A stretch of 64,000 nt of DNA from Microbacterium festucae. GTDB taxonomy: Bacteria; Actinomycetota; Actinomycetes; Actinomycetales; Microbacteriaceae. The notes under the pieces are model-generated. The model was given only the letters and a program-made list of their open reading frames with translations. It had not been told where the DNA came from and did no database searches. This document shows, in pieces, positions 44,837 to 56,358 of this stretch. The translations under genes were made by a program, and so were the position numbers. How positions within the stretch are numbered: position 1 is the stretch's first letter; each line of letters opens with the position of its first letter. The stretch spans positions 1 through 64,000 of the forward strand of contig NZ_JAOEFC010000005.1 of assembly GCF_025421715.1 (NCBI RefSeq), read 5' to 3'.

Positions 44837-45691
44837 TCAGGCGAGGGTGATCTCGCCGGAGTAGACGAGGGTGGCCGGGCCCGACAGGAACACGTGCCCG
44901 TCGTCGACGCGCACGCCCAGCACGCCGCCGGGAACCTCCACGCTCCACCGGTCGGGCGCCGCCTGCCCCGCCCAGTGGCGCACGGCGAGGGCGGATGCCG
45001 CCACGCCGGTACCGCAGCTGAGGGTCTCCCCCACGCCGCGCTCGAACACGCGCATGCGGATGGAGCCGACGCCGCCGCGCACGAGCGGGTCGGCGGGCAC
45101 GACGAACTCGACGTTCGCACCGTGACGCGGAACCGGGTCGAGCACGGGCTGCACGGTCAGGTCGATCTCCTCCAGCTCGCTGATCGAGCCGAGGGCGACC
45201 ACGACATGGGGGTTGCCGACGTCCACACCCGCACCGGGGCGGGCGATCGACAGGCCGCGCGCCCGCACCAGGATGTCGTCGTCGTCGACGCGGAACACCC
45301 CCAGGTCGACCTCGAAGCCGAGGTCGCTGCGGGTCACCGTCTTGACGCCGGCGCGCGTGCCGATGCGCAGCGGGGCCGCGTCGATGTCGGCGAGCCCGGC
45401 CTCGACCAGGTAGCGCGCGAACACGCGGATGCCGTTGCCGCACATCTCGGCGGCGGAGCCGTCGGCGTTGCGGTAGTCCATGAACCACTCCGCGTCGGCG
45501 GTCGCCGCCCCTTCGGCGATGCCCGCGGAGCGGACCACGCGCAGGGTGCCGTCGGCGCCGATCCCGAAGCGGCGGTCGCACAGCGCCGCCACCTGGTCGT
45601 CGCTGAGGTTGATCGCACCGTCGGGGTCGGCGACGATCACGAAGTCGTTGCCGGTGCCGTGCCCCTTGGTGAACGGGAGGGTCTGCGCCAT
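44837..45691 (-). CDS. dapF: Diaminopimelate epimerase
   Basis: The product is 284 aa. It converts LL- to meso-diaminopimelate for lysine and peptidoglycan synthesis. The two catalytic cysteines are Cys84 in [10 protein letters not shown] and Cys226 in [24 protein letters not shown] is the canonical start. ATG 45691 lies 6 nt after TAGGAT (45698-45703), so it is leaderless. The gap to the convergent methyltransferase (48 nt) has GC-rich short inverted repeats. Confidence 0.96.
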   Translation of the reverse strand: MAQTLPFTKGHGTGNDFVIVADPDGAINLSDDQVAALCDRRFGIGADGTLRVVRSAGIAEGAATADAEWFMDYRNADGSAAEMCGNGIRVFARYLVEAGLADIDAAPLRIGTRAGVKTVTRSDLGFEVDLGVFRVDDDDILVRARGLSIARPGAGVDVGNPHVVVALGSISELEEIDLTVQPVLDPVPRHGANVEFVVPADPLVRGGVGSIRMRVFERGVGETLSCGTGVAASALAVRHWAGQAAPDRWSVEVPGGVLGVRVDDGHVFLSGPATLVYSGEITLA

Positions 45692-45697
45692 GCCTCC

Positions 45698-45703
45698 ATC
45701 CTA
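45698..45703 (-). promoter_or_regulatory. -10 hexamer TAGGAT, leaderless dapF promoter
   Basis: TAGGAT, 6 nt (GGAGGC), ATG 45691. Confidence 0.5.
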
Positions 45704-45735
45704 CGAGCGGCGCGCGCGGGGGCGCCGCCGGGCGC

Positions 45736-46158
45736 TCAGTCGGCGATGAGGCGCTTGCCGGTCGCCCAGACCTCGAAGGGCTCGTACCCCAGGGCCTCGT
45801 AGAACCCCTGGGCGACCCCGTTCTCGGGTCGCACCATCAGCTGCACCTTGGGACATCCCATCTCGAGCAGGGCGTCTTCGGCAGCGGCCACCAGCCGGCG
45901 GCCGATGCCCTCACCGCGCCGGGACGGTTCGCTGGCGAGGTAGTACAGCCAGCCGCGGTGACCGTCGTAGCCGGCCATCGCCGTGCCGATGAGGGTGTCG
46001 CCGTCGACGGCGACGAGGAACAGCTCGGGCTGCACCTGCATCTTGCGGCGGATGTCCTGGTAGGGGTCGTTCCAGGGCCGGGTCAGTCCGCACGTCTGCC
46101 AGAGCGCGACGGCGGCGGCGGTGTCGGCGGGCTGGAACGGACGGATCGAGACGCTCAT
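45736..46158 (-). CDS. GNAT acetyltransferase (YpeA-like)
   Basis: This 140-aa single GNAT domain has [17 protein letters not shown] at its start, the acetyl-CoA loop [11 protein letters not shown] near 83-93, and the [20 protein letters not shown] end typical of the YpeA group. The substrate is unknown. ATG 46158 overlaps the miaA stop (ATGA), so it belongs to the miaB-miaA operon. Confidence 0.85.
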   Translation of the reverse strand: MSVSIRPFQPADTAAAVALWQTCGLTRPWNDPYQDIRRKMQVQPELFLVAVDGDTLIGTAMAGYDGHRGWLYYLASEPSRRGEGIGRRLVAAAEDALLEMGCPKVQLMVRPENGVAQGFYEALGYEPFEVWATGKRLIAD

Positions 46159-47126
46159 GCCGTCGAGTCTGCCAGGGCACCGGCATCCGTCGGCGGCGTC
46201 ACCCAGTGCACGTCGGCGTAGCGACGGAACCACGACACCTGGCGCCGGGCGTAGCGCCGCGTGAGCGCCTGGGTCTGCGCGATCGCCTCGGCTTCGGTGA
46301 GCTCGCCGGTCAGCTGGGCGAGCGCCTGCGCATACCCGATCGCCCGGCGGGCGGTGACACCGTCTTCCAGCCCGCGGCCGCGGAGCGTCTCGACCTCGGC
46401 GAGCAGTCCCTGCCGCCACATCTCCTCCACCCGTTCGTCGAGGCGGGTGACGAGATCGGCGCGCTCCGCCTGCACCCCCACGATCGTGGTGGCGGGATGC
46501 CACAGGACGGGCCGCTCGGGAAGGGCGGCCCCGTGGGTGTCGGCGCCCTGCAGCACCACTTCGAGGGCGCGCACGACGCGCCGGCCGTTGCGGGCGTCGA
46601 CGCGGGCCGCCGTGGCGGGGTCGAGCTGCGCCAGCCGGGCCAGGAGCGCCGCCGGACCGTCCGTTTCGAGGTCGGCCTCGAGGCGGGCGCGCAGCTGGGC
46701 GTCGCGCGGCGGGAAGCGGAAGTCGTACAGCACGCTCGACACGTACAGCCCGGAGCCGCCGACGAGCACGGCGTCGGACCCTCGCGCGAAGGCGGCGTCG
46801 ATGGCGGCGCGGGCCGCAGGCTGGTACCAGGCCACGGCCGCCTCGTCGGTGACCTCGCGCACGTCGAAGAGGTGGTGCGGGATGCCGCGGCGCTCGGCGA
46901 CGGGGAGCTTGGCCGTGCCGATGTCCATGCCGCGGTACAGCTGCATGGCGTCGGCGTTGACGATCTCGGCGCCCCGGCCGCGGGCCCGGAGCGCGTCGGC
47001 CAGGTCGAGCGACAGCGACGTCTTGCCGGTGCCGGTGGCGCCCACCACGGCCCAGAGCCGCGGCCCGCGGGCGCTCACGGCCCCGGTCTCGGTCTCGGCG
47101 CCGAGCGAGGTCGGCGCGGCGGTCAC
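46155..47126 (-). CDS. miaA: tRNA dimethylallyltransferase
   Basis: The product is 323 aa from GTG 47126. The P-loop GATGTGKTS is near residues 28-36, followed by [19 protein letters not shown] (substrate aspartate) and a tRNA-binding C-terminal part with GTRHYARRQ-type [14 protein letters not shown]. It adds a dimethylallyl group to A37 of UNN-reading tRNAs. It is directly downstream of miaB (GTGA overlap), whose product then methylthiolates the same base. Confidence 0.95.
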   Translation of the reverse strand: MTAAPTSLGAETETGAVSARGPRLWAVVGATGTGKTSLSLDLADALRARGRGAEIVNADAMQLYRGMDIGTAKLPVAERRGIPHHLFDVREVTDEAAVAWYQPAARAAIDAAFARGSDAVLVGGSGLYVSSVLYDFRFPPRDAQLRARLEADLETDGPAALLARLAQLDPATAARVDARNGRRVVRALEVVLQGADTHGAALPERPVLWHPATTIVGVQAERADLVTRLDERVEEMWRQGLLAEVETLRGRGLEDGVTARRAIGYAQALAQLTGELTEAEAIAQTQALTRRYARRQVSWFRRYADVHWVTPPTDAGALADSTA

Positions 47127-48676
47127 GGCGTGGTGAGGCGCAGCGTGGGCAGCCCGAGGGAGACGGCGCGGGGCGCGCCGGCCCCGCCGGCCGGTGCCGG
47201 CACGCCGCACGATTCCGCCTGCGAGCGGTCCCATGCGTCCCCGGCGCGCGTGCGCCTGATGGGCAGCGCGGACCCGTCGGGACGGTCGGCGAGCAGGTGG
47301 AACGGGGCGGCGCGGGTGATGACGACCGAGACGACGTCGCCCGGACGCGGCAGCGCGGAGCCGGCGGGCACCTCGAAGTGCACGAGTCGGTTGTCTTCGG
47401 CACGACCGGTGAGGCGGTGCGTCTCGGCATCCTTCTTGCCCTCGCCGGTGGACACCAGCACCTGCACCTCGCGGCCCACCTGCGCCTGGTTCTCTTCGAG
47501 CGAGATGCGCTCCTGCAGGGCGATGAGGCGCTCGTAGCGCTGCTGCACGACGTGCTTGGGCACCTGGTCGGGCATCGTCGCAGCGGGTGTGCCCTCGCGG
47601 ATGGAGTACTGGAAGGTGAAGGCGCTCGCGAAGCGGGCCTGCTCGACGACGCGCATCGTGTCTTCGAAGTCGTCGTCGGTCTCGCCCGGGAACCCGACGA
47701 TGATGTCGGTGGAGATCGCCGCGTGGGGCATCTGCGCACGGACGCGCTCGAGGATGCCGAGGAAGCGCTCGCTGCGGTACGACCGGCGCATGGCCTTGAG
47801 GATGCGGTCGGAACCGGACTGCAGCGGCATGTGCAGCTGCGGCATGACGGCGGGGGTCTCGGCCATCGCGTCGATCACATCGTCGGTGAAGGCGGCCGGG
47901 TGGGGGCTGGTGAAGCGGATGCGCTCGAGGCCCGGGATCTCGCCGGCCGCGCGCAGCAGCTTGCCGAAGGCCTGGCGGTCGCCGAACTCGACGCCGTAGC
48001 TGTTGACGTTCTGACCGAGGAGGGTGACCTCGATCGCGCCGTCGTCGACGAGCAGCTTGATCTCGCTGAGGATGTCGCCGGGGCGGCGGTCTTTCTCCTT
48101 GCCGCGCAGGTGCGGCACGATGCAGAACGTGCAGGTGTTGTTGCAGCCCACCGAGATCGACACCCAGCCGCTGTGGATGGCGTCGCGCTTGGTGGGGAGG
48201 GTGGACGGGAACGTCTCGAGCGATTCGAGGATCTCCAGCTCGGCCTCGCCGTTGTGACGGGCGCGTTCGAGCAGGCTCGGGAGCGACCCCATGTTGTGGG
48301 TGCCGAAGACGACGTCGACCCAGGGGGCCTTCTGCTGGACGGTGTCCTTGTCCATCTGCGCCAGGCACCCGCCGACGGCGATCTGCATGCCCGCACGGGC
48401 GTCTTTGCGCGACTTCAGGTGGCCGAGCGTGCCGTAGAGCTTGCCGGCGGCGTTGTCGCGCACGGCGCAGGTGTTGATCACGACGACGTCGGCTTCGGTG
48501 CCGGCGTCGGCGCGCACGTAGCCGGCCGATTCGAGCGAGCCGGAGAGGCGCTCGGAGTCGTGCACGTTCATCTGGCAGCCGAACGTGCGCACCTCGTAGG
48601 TGCGCGCGCGCCCGTCGACACCGGTCGCCGCCGGCGACGGGGCGATGAGCGTGGGAAGCGATGAGGGCGTGGTCAT
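47123..48676 (-). CDS. miaB: tRNA-2-methylthio-N6-dimethylallyladenosine synthase
   Basis: The product is 517 aa. The N-terminal UPF0004 domain has cysteines in [21 protein letters not shown] and GGCLAQ for one 4Fe-4S cluster. The radical-SAM core has CNNTCTFC near residues 178-185 for the second, and the C-terminal TRAM domain (about 380-450) binds RNA. About 65 further residues form a less conserved tail. It acts on tRNA A37 after MiaA. TAGACT lies 9 nt before ATG 48676. Confidence 0.96.
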   Translation of the reverse strand: MTTPSSLPTLIAPSPAATGVDGRARTYEVRTFGCQMNVHDSERLSGSLESAGYVRADAGTEADVVVINTCAVRDNAAGKLYGTLGHLKSRKDARAGMQIAVGGCLAQMDKDTVQQKAPWVDVVFGTHNMGSLPSLLERARHNGEAELEILESLETFPSTLPTKRDAIHSGWVSISVGCNNTCTFCIVPHLRGKEKDRRPGDILSEIKLLVDDGAIEVTLLGQNVNSYGVEFGDRQAFGKLLRAAGEIPGLERIRFTSPHPAAFTDDVIDAMAETPAVMPQLHMPLQSGSDRILKAMRRSYRSERFLGILERVRAQMPHAAISTDIIVGFPGETDDDFEDTMRVVEQARFASAFTFQYSIREGTPAATMPDQVPKHVVQQRYERLIALQERISLEENQAQVGREVQVLVSTGEGKKDAETHRLTGRAEDNRLVHFEVPAGSALPRPGDVVSVVITRAAPFHLLADRPDGSALPIRRTRAGDAWDRSQAESCGVPAPAGGAGAPRAVSLGLPTLRLTTP

Positions 48677-48688
48677 AGTGCCCCCAGT

Positions 48689-49699
48689 CTACGAGCCGGT
48701 CGCCGTGACCGAGCCGGATGCCGCGGCGGCGCCGAGCCGCTCGAGGGCGAGGGCCAGGTTGGTGCGGGCGGTCGCCTCGCACCACTGGCCGAACTCGCCG
48801 TCGTACCCCCGGATGGTGCACTCGACGACCAGCAGCGTCGCGTAGTAGAGCCGGCACAGGTGCAGGCGCGCCACGCCCGCGGGGGTCTCGAGCAGGGCGG
48901 CGAGCTCCCCGCCGGCGGCCCGGTCGCCCGCGAGGATGTCGGCGTCGGGGGCGGCGGCGGAGAACTGCTCGGCGCCGGCGAGGTCGAGCAGCGGATCGCC
49001 CCACACGGTGCGCTCGGTGTCGATGACCCCGGTGATGCGCCGCGCGGCGGTGTCGACGAACACGTTGCCGGGCCACAGGTCGGCGTGGACGACCACCGGA
49101 TCGGCGACCGTGTCGAGCGCGGCGTGGTGGGCGGCCACGGCGGAGCGGATGGCCGCGGCCGGCAGCGGGACGCCCCAGCGCTCCCCGTCGGCGAGGATCG
49201 CCGCCAGCATTGCGGCGTAGGCCGCTCGCCACGACGGCCCCTGCAGCGCGGGCGAGGCCGGGTAGCCGAATCGCGGCGCGACCACCCGGTGCGCGTCGGC
49301 CATCAGCGCGCCCAGCGCGCGGCGGAGCCCTGCCGACTCATCGTCGGGCAGCCGGAGCGACTCCCACACCACGCCGTCGAGGTGGGCCGCCACGACGACG
49401 TCGCCGTCGACGCGGGCGCGGGTGAAGTCGGTCAGCAGCACCTCGGGAACGGGCACGCCCGACCCGGCCAGCATCCGGTACACCTCGGCCTCGGTGCGGA
49501 GGATCCCGTGCTCGTAGGTGGCCATGCGGCTGGTGTCGGCGCCGACGATCTTCACGACGGCGCGGCGGCCGTCGCGGAAGCGCACCCGGTGCGCCGTGGC
49601 GAACATGCCGCCGCCGAGGGCTTCGAAGGCGTCGACCTCGCCCAGCGGCGCGACGATCTCACGCAGCACGTCGTCGTCGACGACGAGGCGGCCGCTCAT
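48689..49699 (-). CDS. Aminoglycoside phosphotransferase (APH) family kinase
   Basis: This 336-aa protein is a protein-kinase-like small-molecule kinase. [10 protein letters not shown] holds the ATP-binding Lys, [15 protein letters not shown] near 202-216 is the catalytic HxDxxxxN loop and [13 protein letters not shown] has the metal-binding Asp. The family phosphorylates many small molecules; nothing here specifies aminoglycosides. It lies between miaB and recX, 16 nt after recX, and may be co-transcribed with recA-recX. Confidence 0.82.
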   Translation of the reverse strand: MSGRLVVDDDVLREIVAPLGEVDAFEALGGGMFATAHRVRFRDGRRAVVKIVGADTSRMATYEHGILRTEAEVYRMLAGSGVPVPEVLLTDFTRARVDGDVVVAAHLDGVVWESLRLPDDESAGLRRALGALMADAHRVVAPRFGYPASPALQGPSWRAAYAAMLAAILADGERWGVPLPAAAIRSAVAAHHAALDTVADPVVVHADLWPGNVFVDTAARRITGVIDTERTVWGDPLLDLAGAEQFSAAAPDADILAGDRAAGGELAALLETPAGVARLHLCRLYYATLLVVECTIRGYDGEFGQWCEATARTNLALALERLGAAAASGSVTATGS

Positions 49700-49715
49700 C
49701 GGATGCGAAGCCCGG

Positions 49716-50464
49716 TCATTGCTCGTCGATCGCGCGGCGCGCGGCGTCGAGGGCGTGGGCGCCGAAGCCGCGGCGCGACAGCTGCCCGACCAGGCGGCGC
49801 ACGGCCACCTCGCGGTCGAGCCCCCGCACCGAGCGCACCTTCGTGCGGGCGACCTCGAGCGCGCGCTCCGCGTCGTCGTCGGGAAGCGCGTCGAGGGCGG
49901 CCTGGGTGACCTCGCGCGGAATGCCGCGCTGGCTGAGGGTCTGGGCCAGGGCGCTGCGCCCCTGGGCCTTGCGATCGACACCGGTGTGCACGAGCTGCTC
50001 GGCCAGCCGGGCATCGTCGAGGTAGCCGTGGCGCAGGAGCCGGTCGATCAGCACCTCGACGTCGTCGGGGGCGAGTCCCTGCTCGGCGGCCAGGGCGCGT
50101 GCCTCGCGCTCGGACAGCGACCGCGAGCGGAGCTTGCGCATCAGCACCCGCTCGGCGTCGTCGCGCTCCTGCGCGGTGTCGGGGTCGCCCGCCGGGGCGG
50201 CCTCGTCGAGCCAGCTCGCATGCCACTGCCCCGCCGCCGGCCGCGGCGCGCCACCCGCACGCGGGACGCGCTCCCGGACGGGCAGCGCGGACGCTGCCGG
50301 TGACACCGGCGCAGCGTCGTCAGCGCGGTCGGCACGGTCGGCGCCACCCGCGCGGTCGGCGCGATCCACGCCGCGGTCAGCACGGTCGCCCCGGGCGACG
50401 CGGTCGCCGAAGAGGGGCGTGACGGGGGCGAGCTCGTCGCCCCCGTCCACCTCGAAGCGGACCA

Positions 50465-50465
<1 letters not shown>
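49716..50465 (-). CDS. recX: RecA regulator RecX
   Basis: The product is 249 aa. The C-terminal 150 residues are the three-repeat helical RecX domain (AERVLMRKLRSRSLSEREAR, DDARLAEQLVHTGVDRKAQG and RSVRGLDREVAVRRLVGQL). The first 95 residues are a low-complexity extension with DRADR repeats (about 26-50). RecX limits RecA filaments. The ATG overlaps the recA stop by one base (TGATG), so the two are co-translated. Confidence 0.93.
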
Positions 50466-51514
<1,049 letters not shown>

Positions 51515-51709
51515 GACGTGCTCCTTCGTGGTCGCATCTCGGTCGCCTGTAGGCTGTCGCGCTCCTCCCCGACGGGGCGGATGCTGCGACAAGGCAGTGG
51601 GTGTCTCGCGACGTCGTCCACGATACGAAGGGCCTCCGACATCGGTCGGAGGGTGCGGCCGGAACCGCTCATACCGGGGATGACGCCTGCGCGACACCGC
51701 TTGTGGAGG

Positions 51710-51737
51710 ACACTACGCGGGTCGAACACACTTTCGA
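51710..51737 (-). promoter_or_regulatory. recA promoter with SOS box
   Basis: TCGAAC-ACAC-TTTCGA (51722-51737) differs by one base from the actinobacterial LexA site TCGAAC-N4-GTTCGA. On the minus strand it ends 6 nt before a TAGTGT -10 (51710-51715), so bound LexA would cover the promoter. The stretch 51515-51709 is the recA leader; I see nothing further in it. Confidence 0.8.
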
Positions 51738-51762
51738 TGCTCCGACACGCCGCGTTCGAAGA

Positions 51763-51984
51763 TCAGCGTCGGGGTTCGAGGCGTCCCACGCCGTGACGGC
51801 GGGCGATCGGTACGTCGGTCTCAGCACAGAGCGCGAGCCACACCGTGCGCGGATCCACGCCGGCGGCGAGGGCCTGCTGCGGGGTGCGGTGTCCCAGTTC
51901 GGCGATGACGAGGTCGTCGACGAAGGCACCGCCGCGTGGGCCGAACTCGGCCTCGACGGCGCGGGTGAACTCGCTCAGACGCAT
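51763..51984 (-). CDS. DUF3046 protein
   Basis: This 73-aa protein begins MRLSEFTRAVEAEFGPRGG and contains VIAELGHRTPQQALAAGVDPRTVWLALC, the DUF3046 signature. The function is unknown. It is regularly found beside recA in actinobacteria, as here between clgR and recA. Confidence 0.88.
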   Translation of the reverse strand: MRLSEFTRAVEAEFGPRGGAFVDDLVIAELGHRTPQQALAAGVDPRTVWLALCAETDVPIARRHGVGRLEPRR

Positions 51985-52006
51985 GGAGTCAGGACGGGCG
52001 CGCGGC

Positions 52007-52321
52007 TCAGCGCAGCGACAGCTCGGGCTGCACCGCGTCGAGCGATGCCAGGTCGTCGGGGACGACGTCGGCGAAGGTCTGCAGCCCCTCGAGCACCGAG
52101 ATGCGGTCGCCGACCTCGCGCATGATGACCGAGATGGGCACATCGAGGGCGTCGGCCACGGCGGAGAGGATCTCGCTGGAGGCTTCCTTCTGACCGCGCT
52201 CGACCTCGCTGAGGTAGCCGAGGGCCACGCTCGCACGGCCGGCGACCTGACGGAGCGTCTTGCCCTTCTGCAGGCGGAGGTCTCGCAGAACGTCGCCGAT
52301 CTCTTCACGAACCAGGATCAT
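52007..52321 (-). CDS. clgR: XRE-family transcriptional regulator ClgR
   Basis: This 104-aa protein has an N-terminal HTH (about 9-62, RLQKGKTLRQVAGRASVALGYLSEVERG) and a short C-terminal tail. The sequence and position between recA/DUF3046 and cinA-pgsA match ClgR, the activator of Clp protease genes in corynebacteria, mycobacteria and streptomycetes. The tail LSLR is non-polar-ended, which could fit its known turnover by Clp, but that is speculation. The 190-nt gap to cinA (52322-52511) carries its promoter and a CCCACC/GGTGGG inverted repeat; no ClgR box was recognised. Confidence 0.85.
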   Translation of the reverse strand: MILVREEIGDVLRDLRLQKGKTLRQVAGRASVALGYLSEVERGQKEASSEILSAVADALDVPISVIMREVGDRISVLEGLQTFADVVPDDLASLDAVQPELSLR

Positions 52322-52511
52322 GGTGCGCCCCCTCCTCCGATGTCCCTGCTGTCCCCGAGTGGACCACAGTACCTCACTTGCCAGTCACGATAGCCCCCAC
52401 CCGCTGGATGATGGGTGGGAATCGCTCAGGTGTAACCATGAGGAAACACTGCGCATTCCCGCCGCGCGGCAGGCGGTCGAAGACGCGCCTCGGATGCCGG
52501 GTGCGCGAGGC

Positions 52512-53048
52512 TCAGAGGGCGTCCAGCGCCAGGCGCACCGCCCGCGCCGTCGCCTCGGCGCGGATCTGCTCCCGCGTGCCGCTCAGCTGCAGCGACTCGA
52601 CGCGGGAACCCAGCGGGGTCGACACCGCCAGGTGCACGGTGCCCACCGGCTGCCCGTCCGGCGAGATCGGGCCGGCGATGCCGGTGGTGGCCACGCCCAC
52701 ATCGGCCGGGTCCTCGCCCCGCCCGAGGCTGCGGCGCACCCCGTCGGCCATCTGCCGGGCCACGCGCGGGTGCACCGGCCCGTGGGCCTCGAGGAGGGTG
52801 GCATCCACGCCGAGCAGGGACTGCTTGAGGTCGGTGGCGTAGGCGACCACGCCGCCGCGGATCACCGCCGAGGCCCCCGACACCCCGATCAGGCTCGAGA
52901 CCACGAGGCCGCCGGTGAGCGACTCGGCGACGGCGGCCGTCCAGCCGAGCTCCTTGAGCCGCGCGATGAGGCGCTCCGCGTCGGAGCGGGGCCCGCTGGC
53001 GACCAGGGTGTTCTCGAGGTCGTCGGGCAGGTCGAGCGGCCGGTTCAC
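52512..53048 (-). CDS. CinA C-terminal domain protein (nicotinamide-nucleotide amidase)
   Basis: This 178-aa form consists only of the C-terminal domain of CinA (PncC type). AVAESLTGGLVVSSL holds the catalytic Ser; VIRGGVVAYATDLKQSLLGV and GVATTGIAGPISPDG follow. The activity removes the amide from nicotinamide mononucleotide in the NAD salvage cycle. GTG 53048 overlaps the pgsA stop (GTGA). Confidence 0.92.
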   Translation of the reverse strand: MNRPLDLPDDLENTLVASGPRSDAERLIARLKELGWTAAVAESLTGGLVVSSLIGVSGASAVIRGGVVAYATDLKQSLLGVDATLLEAHGPVHPRVARQMADGVRRSLGRGEDPADVGVATTGIAGPISPDGQPVGTVHLAVSTPLGSRVESLQLSGTREQIRAEATARAVRLALDAL

Positions 53049-53614
53049 GACGCGCTCTTCCGCCGCGAGGCGCGCACCTCGCTGAGGATGTAGTCGAGGC
53101 CGCTGGCGACGGTGAGGATCACCGCGATCCACATGGTGACGGTGTTGACGACGTGGATCCAGTCCCCCACCACGGTCCACAGCGGCAGCAGCGCCAGGGA
53201 CAGGGCCACAGCCTGTGCGACCGTCTTGAGCTTGCCCATCCAGGCGGCGGCCAGCACGTGGTCGCTGACGACGGCGAAGCGGTAGACGGTGATGCCCACC
53301 TCGCGCACGAGGACGATGATGGTCACCCACCACGGCAGCTCGGCGAGGATCGACAGCCCCACGAACGCGCAGCCGGTGAGCGCCTTGTCGGCGATCGGGT
53401 CGAGCAGCTTGCCCAGATCGGTGACGATCTCGTAGCGGCGCGCGAGGTAGCCGTCGATGCCGTCCGTGGCGATCGCCACGATGAACAGCACGGCCGCCCA
53501 CCAGCGCAGCGCACTGTCGGTGCCGCCGTCTGCCAGCAGCATCCAGAGGAAGACCGGGGCGCACAGGATGCGCACGATCGTGATCGCGTTGGGCAGCTGC
53601 CGGGGGATGGACAC
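53045..53614 (-). CDS. pgsA: CDP-diacylglycerol-glycerol-3-phosphate 3-phosphatidyltransferase family
   Basis: This 189-aa CDP-alcohol phosphatidyltransferase has about five membrane segments. The family motif DG-(X)2-AR-(X)8-G-(X)3-D-(X)3-D is complete in TDGIDGYLARRYEIVTDLGK followed by LLDPIADK (about 47-75). It makes the phosphatidylglycerophosphate precursor of PG and cardiolipin. Actinobacteria have several paralogues, so the exact product is not certain. GTG 53614 is leaderless: TAGAGT (53621-53626) ends 6 nt upstream and overlaps the ftsK stop codon. Confidence 0.88.
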   Translation of the reverse strand: MSIPRQLPNAITIVRILCAPVFLWMLLADGGTDSALRWWAAVLFIVAIATDGIDGYLARRYEIVTDLGKLLDPIADKALTGCAFVGLSILAELPWWVTIIVLVREVGITVYRFAVVSDHVLAAAWMGKLKTVAQAVALSLALLPLWTVVGDWIHVVNTVTMWIAVILTVASGLDYILSEVRASRRKSAS

Positions 53615-53620
53615 GCTCAG

Positions 53621-53626
53621 ACTCTA
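53621..53626 (-). promoter_or_regulatory. -10 hexamer TAGAGT for pgsA, containing the ftsK stop
   Basis: TAGAGT, 6 nt, GTG 53614. The first three bases are the ftsK TAG stop (53624-53626). Confidence 0.5.
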
Positions 53627-56290
53627 GTCGCGCCCGGTGAGGCCCCACGCGTCCTCGGAGTCGTCGTCGCCGTCGACGACCTCGAGGCCGTCGAACTGGG
53701 CGGAGACGGCATCCGGGCCGTAGGGGTCGGCCGAACCGGCGGCCGCGGCGGACGCCGGCGGCTCGTCGCCGCGCAGGCGCGCCAGCACGGCGGGCAGGTC
53801 GTCGGGGGTCACGAGCACGTCACGGGCCTTCGAGCCCTCGGAGGGCCCGACGATCTCCCGCGACTCGAGCAGGTCCATGAGCCGGCCGGCCTTGGCGAAC
53901 CCGACGCGGAGCTTGCGCTGCAGCATCGAGGTCGAGCCGAACTGCGTGGAGATGATCTGCTCCGCCGCCGCCAGGAGCAGTTCGAGGTCGTCGCCGATGT
54001 CGGCGTCGATCTCCTTCTTCTCCACGGTCGCCTCGACGTCTCTGCGGTACTCGGGGCGCGCCTGGTCTTTGACGTGGGCGACGACCTTCTCGATCTCGCT
54101 CTCGGCGACCCAGGCGCCCTGCACGCGGATCGCCTTCGAGGCGCCCATCGGCAGGAACAGGCCGTCGCCCTGACCGATGAGACGGTCGGCGCCGGGCTGG
54201 TCGAGGATGACCCGCGAGTCGGTCACGCTGGTGACGGCGAACGCGAGACGCGAGGGAACGTTGGCCTTGATGAGACCGGTGACCACGTCGACCGAGGGCC
54301 GCTGGGTGGCCAGCACCAGGTGGATGCCGGAGGCACGGGCGAGCTGGGTGATGCGCACGATCGAGTCCTCGACGTCGCGCGGGGCCACCATCATGAGGTC
54401 GGCGAGCTCGTCGACGACCACCAGTAGGTACGGGTAGGGCTTGAGCACGCGCTCGCTGCCGGCGGGCAGCTGGATCTCGCCGGCGACCACGGCGCGGTTG
54501 AAGTCGTCGATGTGGCGGAACCCGAACGACGCGAGGTCGTCGTAGCGCATGTCCATCTCCTTCACGACCCACTGCAGCGCCTCGGCGGCCTTCTTGGGGT
54601 TCGTGATGATGGGCGTGATGAGGTGCGGCACCCCGGCGTAGCTGGTGAGCTCGACGCGCTTGGGGTCGATGAGCACCATGCGCACCTCGCTGGGCTTGGC
54701 GCGCATGAGCAGGCTCGTGATCATCGAGTTGACGAAGCTCGACTTGCCCGACCCGGTGGAGCCGGCCACCAGCAGGTGGGGCATCTTGGCGAGGTTGGCC
54801 ACGACGAAGCCGCCGCCGACGTCCTTGCCGACGCCGATGGTCATCGGGTGGGTCTGCGAGGTCGTCGCCGGCGAACGCAGCACGTCGCCGAGGGTCACGA
54901 TCTCACGGTCGGTGTTGGGGATCTCGACGCCGATCGCGCTCTTGCCCGGGATGGGGGCGAGGATGCGCACCTCGTTGGAGGCGACCGCGTAGGCGATGTT
55001 GTTGGTGAGCGCGGTGATGCGCTCGACCTTCACGCCGGGGCCGAGGGAGATCTCGTACTGGGTGACGGTCGGCCCGCGCGAGAAGCCGGTGACGCGCGCG
55101 TCGATGGAGAACTGCTCGAACACGCCCATGATGGCGCGCACGATGGCGTCATTGGCCTCGGAGCGTGCCTTGGGAGGCGTGCCGGCGGCGAGGGCGGCCA
55201 CCGACGGGAGCCGGTAGGGGGCGGAGGGCGGCTGGCCCTCGTGGTCGGCGCCCAGGCCCGACAGGCCGGGCAGCAGACCGTCGTCCTCGATCACCTCGGT
55301 GGCGTCTTCGCGGATCGACGTCGCGTTGGTGCGCCCCGCCTTGCGCACGTTCTCCACGACGATCGGATCGATGATCTCGGTGGGCGCGTCGGGCATCGGC
55401 GGGGTCTCGACGACCTGGTCGAAGCCGCCGTGCCCGGACGAATCGAGCAGCGCCGTGAGGTCGTCGCTGCCGAGGTGGCCGTCGGCATCCTCTTCGCGCC
55501 CCGACGAGTTGCGCCGCCACCACGGCAGCGACTTCTCCTTCTCGGCCTCGTCGGCATCGGCGGCGAACGCGACGCCGGGCTCGGCGGGGGCCGGGCGCTC
55601 GGCGCCGAACATCCACGCGTACAGGTCGCCGAGGCGGCGCCCGATGCGGTTGGGCGGCGTCTTGGTGATGATGAGCACGCTGAGGATCGACAGCAGCGCG
55701 AGCACGACGCCCGCCCCGATGTCGGTGAGGATCGTGAGGGGCTCGCCGACCATCCAGCCGAACAGACCGCCCGCCTCGCTCAGCGCCGGCAGGCCCTGCT
55801 TGGGCTGCGGCCGGCCGCCGCCGATGTGGCAGAAGCCGGCGATGGTGAGGATCAGCAGGCCGAAGCCGATGCCGATGCGGCCGTTGTCGTGCACCGACGA
55901 CGGATGCCGGAACAGCCAGCCCGCCAGGAGCAGGAGGAACACCGGCAGGATGAACGCCTCGCGGCCGATGAGCGCGCCCACCGTGTAGGAGCTGATCGTC
56001 GTGCCGATGTCGGTGCCGATGAGGAACCACTCGATCACGGCGCCGGCGATCGCCAGCAGCACCAGCAGGAACGGGAAGCCGTCGCGGCGCTGGTCTTTCT
56101 CGAGCGTCTCGGGGCCGAACGCGCGGAACATGCCGCCCGTCGCGTGGGCCAGACCCAGCCACATCCGCACGATCACCGGGGGCTTGTCGACGTCGTCGAC
56201 GTAGCGCTTGGGTGCCGGCTCGGGCTTCTTCGCGCGCGCCGAAGACGACTTCGCGGGCGTGCGAGATCCTGAGGTCGTGCTCCTGGCCAT
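53624..56290 (-). CDS. ftsK: DNA translocase FtsK
   Basis: The product is 888 aa. The N-terminus has a short basic segment and four membrane helices (about 60-210), then a linker rich in Asp/Glu/Ser (215-390), the RecA-like motor (about 395-800) with Walker [10 protein letters not shown] near 509-517 and Walker [13 protein letters not shown], and the C-terminal winged-helix gamma domain (about 815-875, [20 protein letters not shown]) that reads KOPS-type sequences. It pumps chromosome ends at the division septum. ATG 56290 is leaderless: TACCGT (56297-56302) ends 6 nt upstream. Confidence 0.96.
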   Translation of the reverse strand: MARSTTSGSRTPAKSSSARAKKPEPAPKRYVDDVDKPPVIVRMWLGLAHATGGMFRAFGPETLEKDQRRDGFPFLLVLLAIAGAVIEWFLIGTDIGTTISSYTVGALIGREAFILPVFLLLLAGWLFRHPSSVHDNGRIGIGFGLLILTIAGFCHIGGGRPQPKQGLPALSEAGGLFGWMVGEPLTILTDIGAGVVLALLSILSVLIITKTPPNRIGRRLGDLYAWMFGAERPAPAEPGVAFAADADEAEKEKSLPWWRRNSSGREEDADGHLGSDDLTALLDSSGHGGFDQVVETPPMPDAPTEIIDPIVVENVRKAGRTNATSIREDATEVIEDDGLLPGLSGLGADHEGQPPSAPYRLPSVAALAAGTPPKARSEANDAIVRAIMGVFEQFSIDARVTGFSRGPTVTQYEISLGPGVKVERITALTNNIAYAVASNEVRILAPIPGKSAIGVEIPNTDREIVTLGDVLRSPATTSQTHPMTIGVGKDVGGGFVVANLAKMPHLLVAGSTGSGKSSFVNSMITSLLMRAKPSEVRMVLIDPKRVELTSYAGVPHLITPIITNPKKAAEALQWVVKEMDMRYDDLASFGFRHIDDFNRAVVAGEIQLPAGSERVLKPYPYLLVVVDELADLMMVAPRDVEDSIVRITQLARASGIHLVLATQRPSVDVVTGLIKANVPSRLAFAVTSVTDSRVILDQPGADRLIGQGDGLFLPMGASKAIRVQGAWVAESEIEKVVAHVKDQARPEYRRDVEATVEKKEIDADIGDDLELLLAAAEQIISTQFGSTSMLQRKLRVGFAKAGRLMDLLESREIVGPSEGSKARDVLVTPDDLPAVLARLRGDEPPASAAAAGSADPYGPDAVSAQFDGLEVVDGDDDSEDAWGLTGRD

Positions 56291-56296
56291 TCCCCC

Positions 56297-56302
56297 ACGG
56301 TA
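56297..56302 (-). promoter_or_regulatory. -10 hexamer TACCGT, leaderless ftsK promoter
   Basis: TACCGT, 6 nt (GGGGGA), ATG 56290. Confidence 0.5.
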
Positions 56303-56358
56303 GGCGGAAGGGCCGACATTTCCGCGGATTGACGCGGGCCGGGCGGCAGAACCCCCGG

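Noticed and set aside
52322..52511. ClgR binding site for autoregulation
   Set aside because: No clear CGCT-N5-GCG-type palindrome could be recognised; only a CCCACC/GGTGGG repeat is present.
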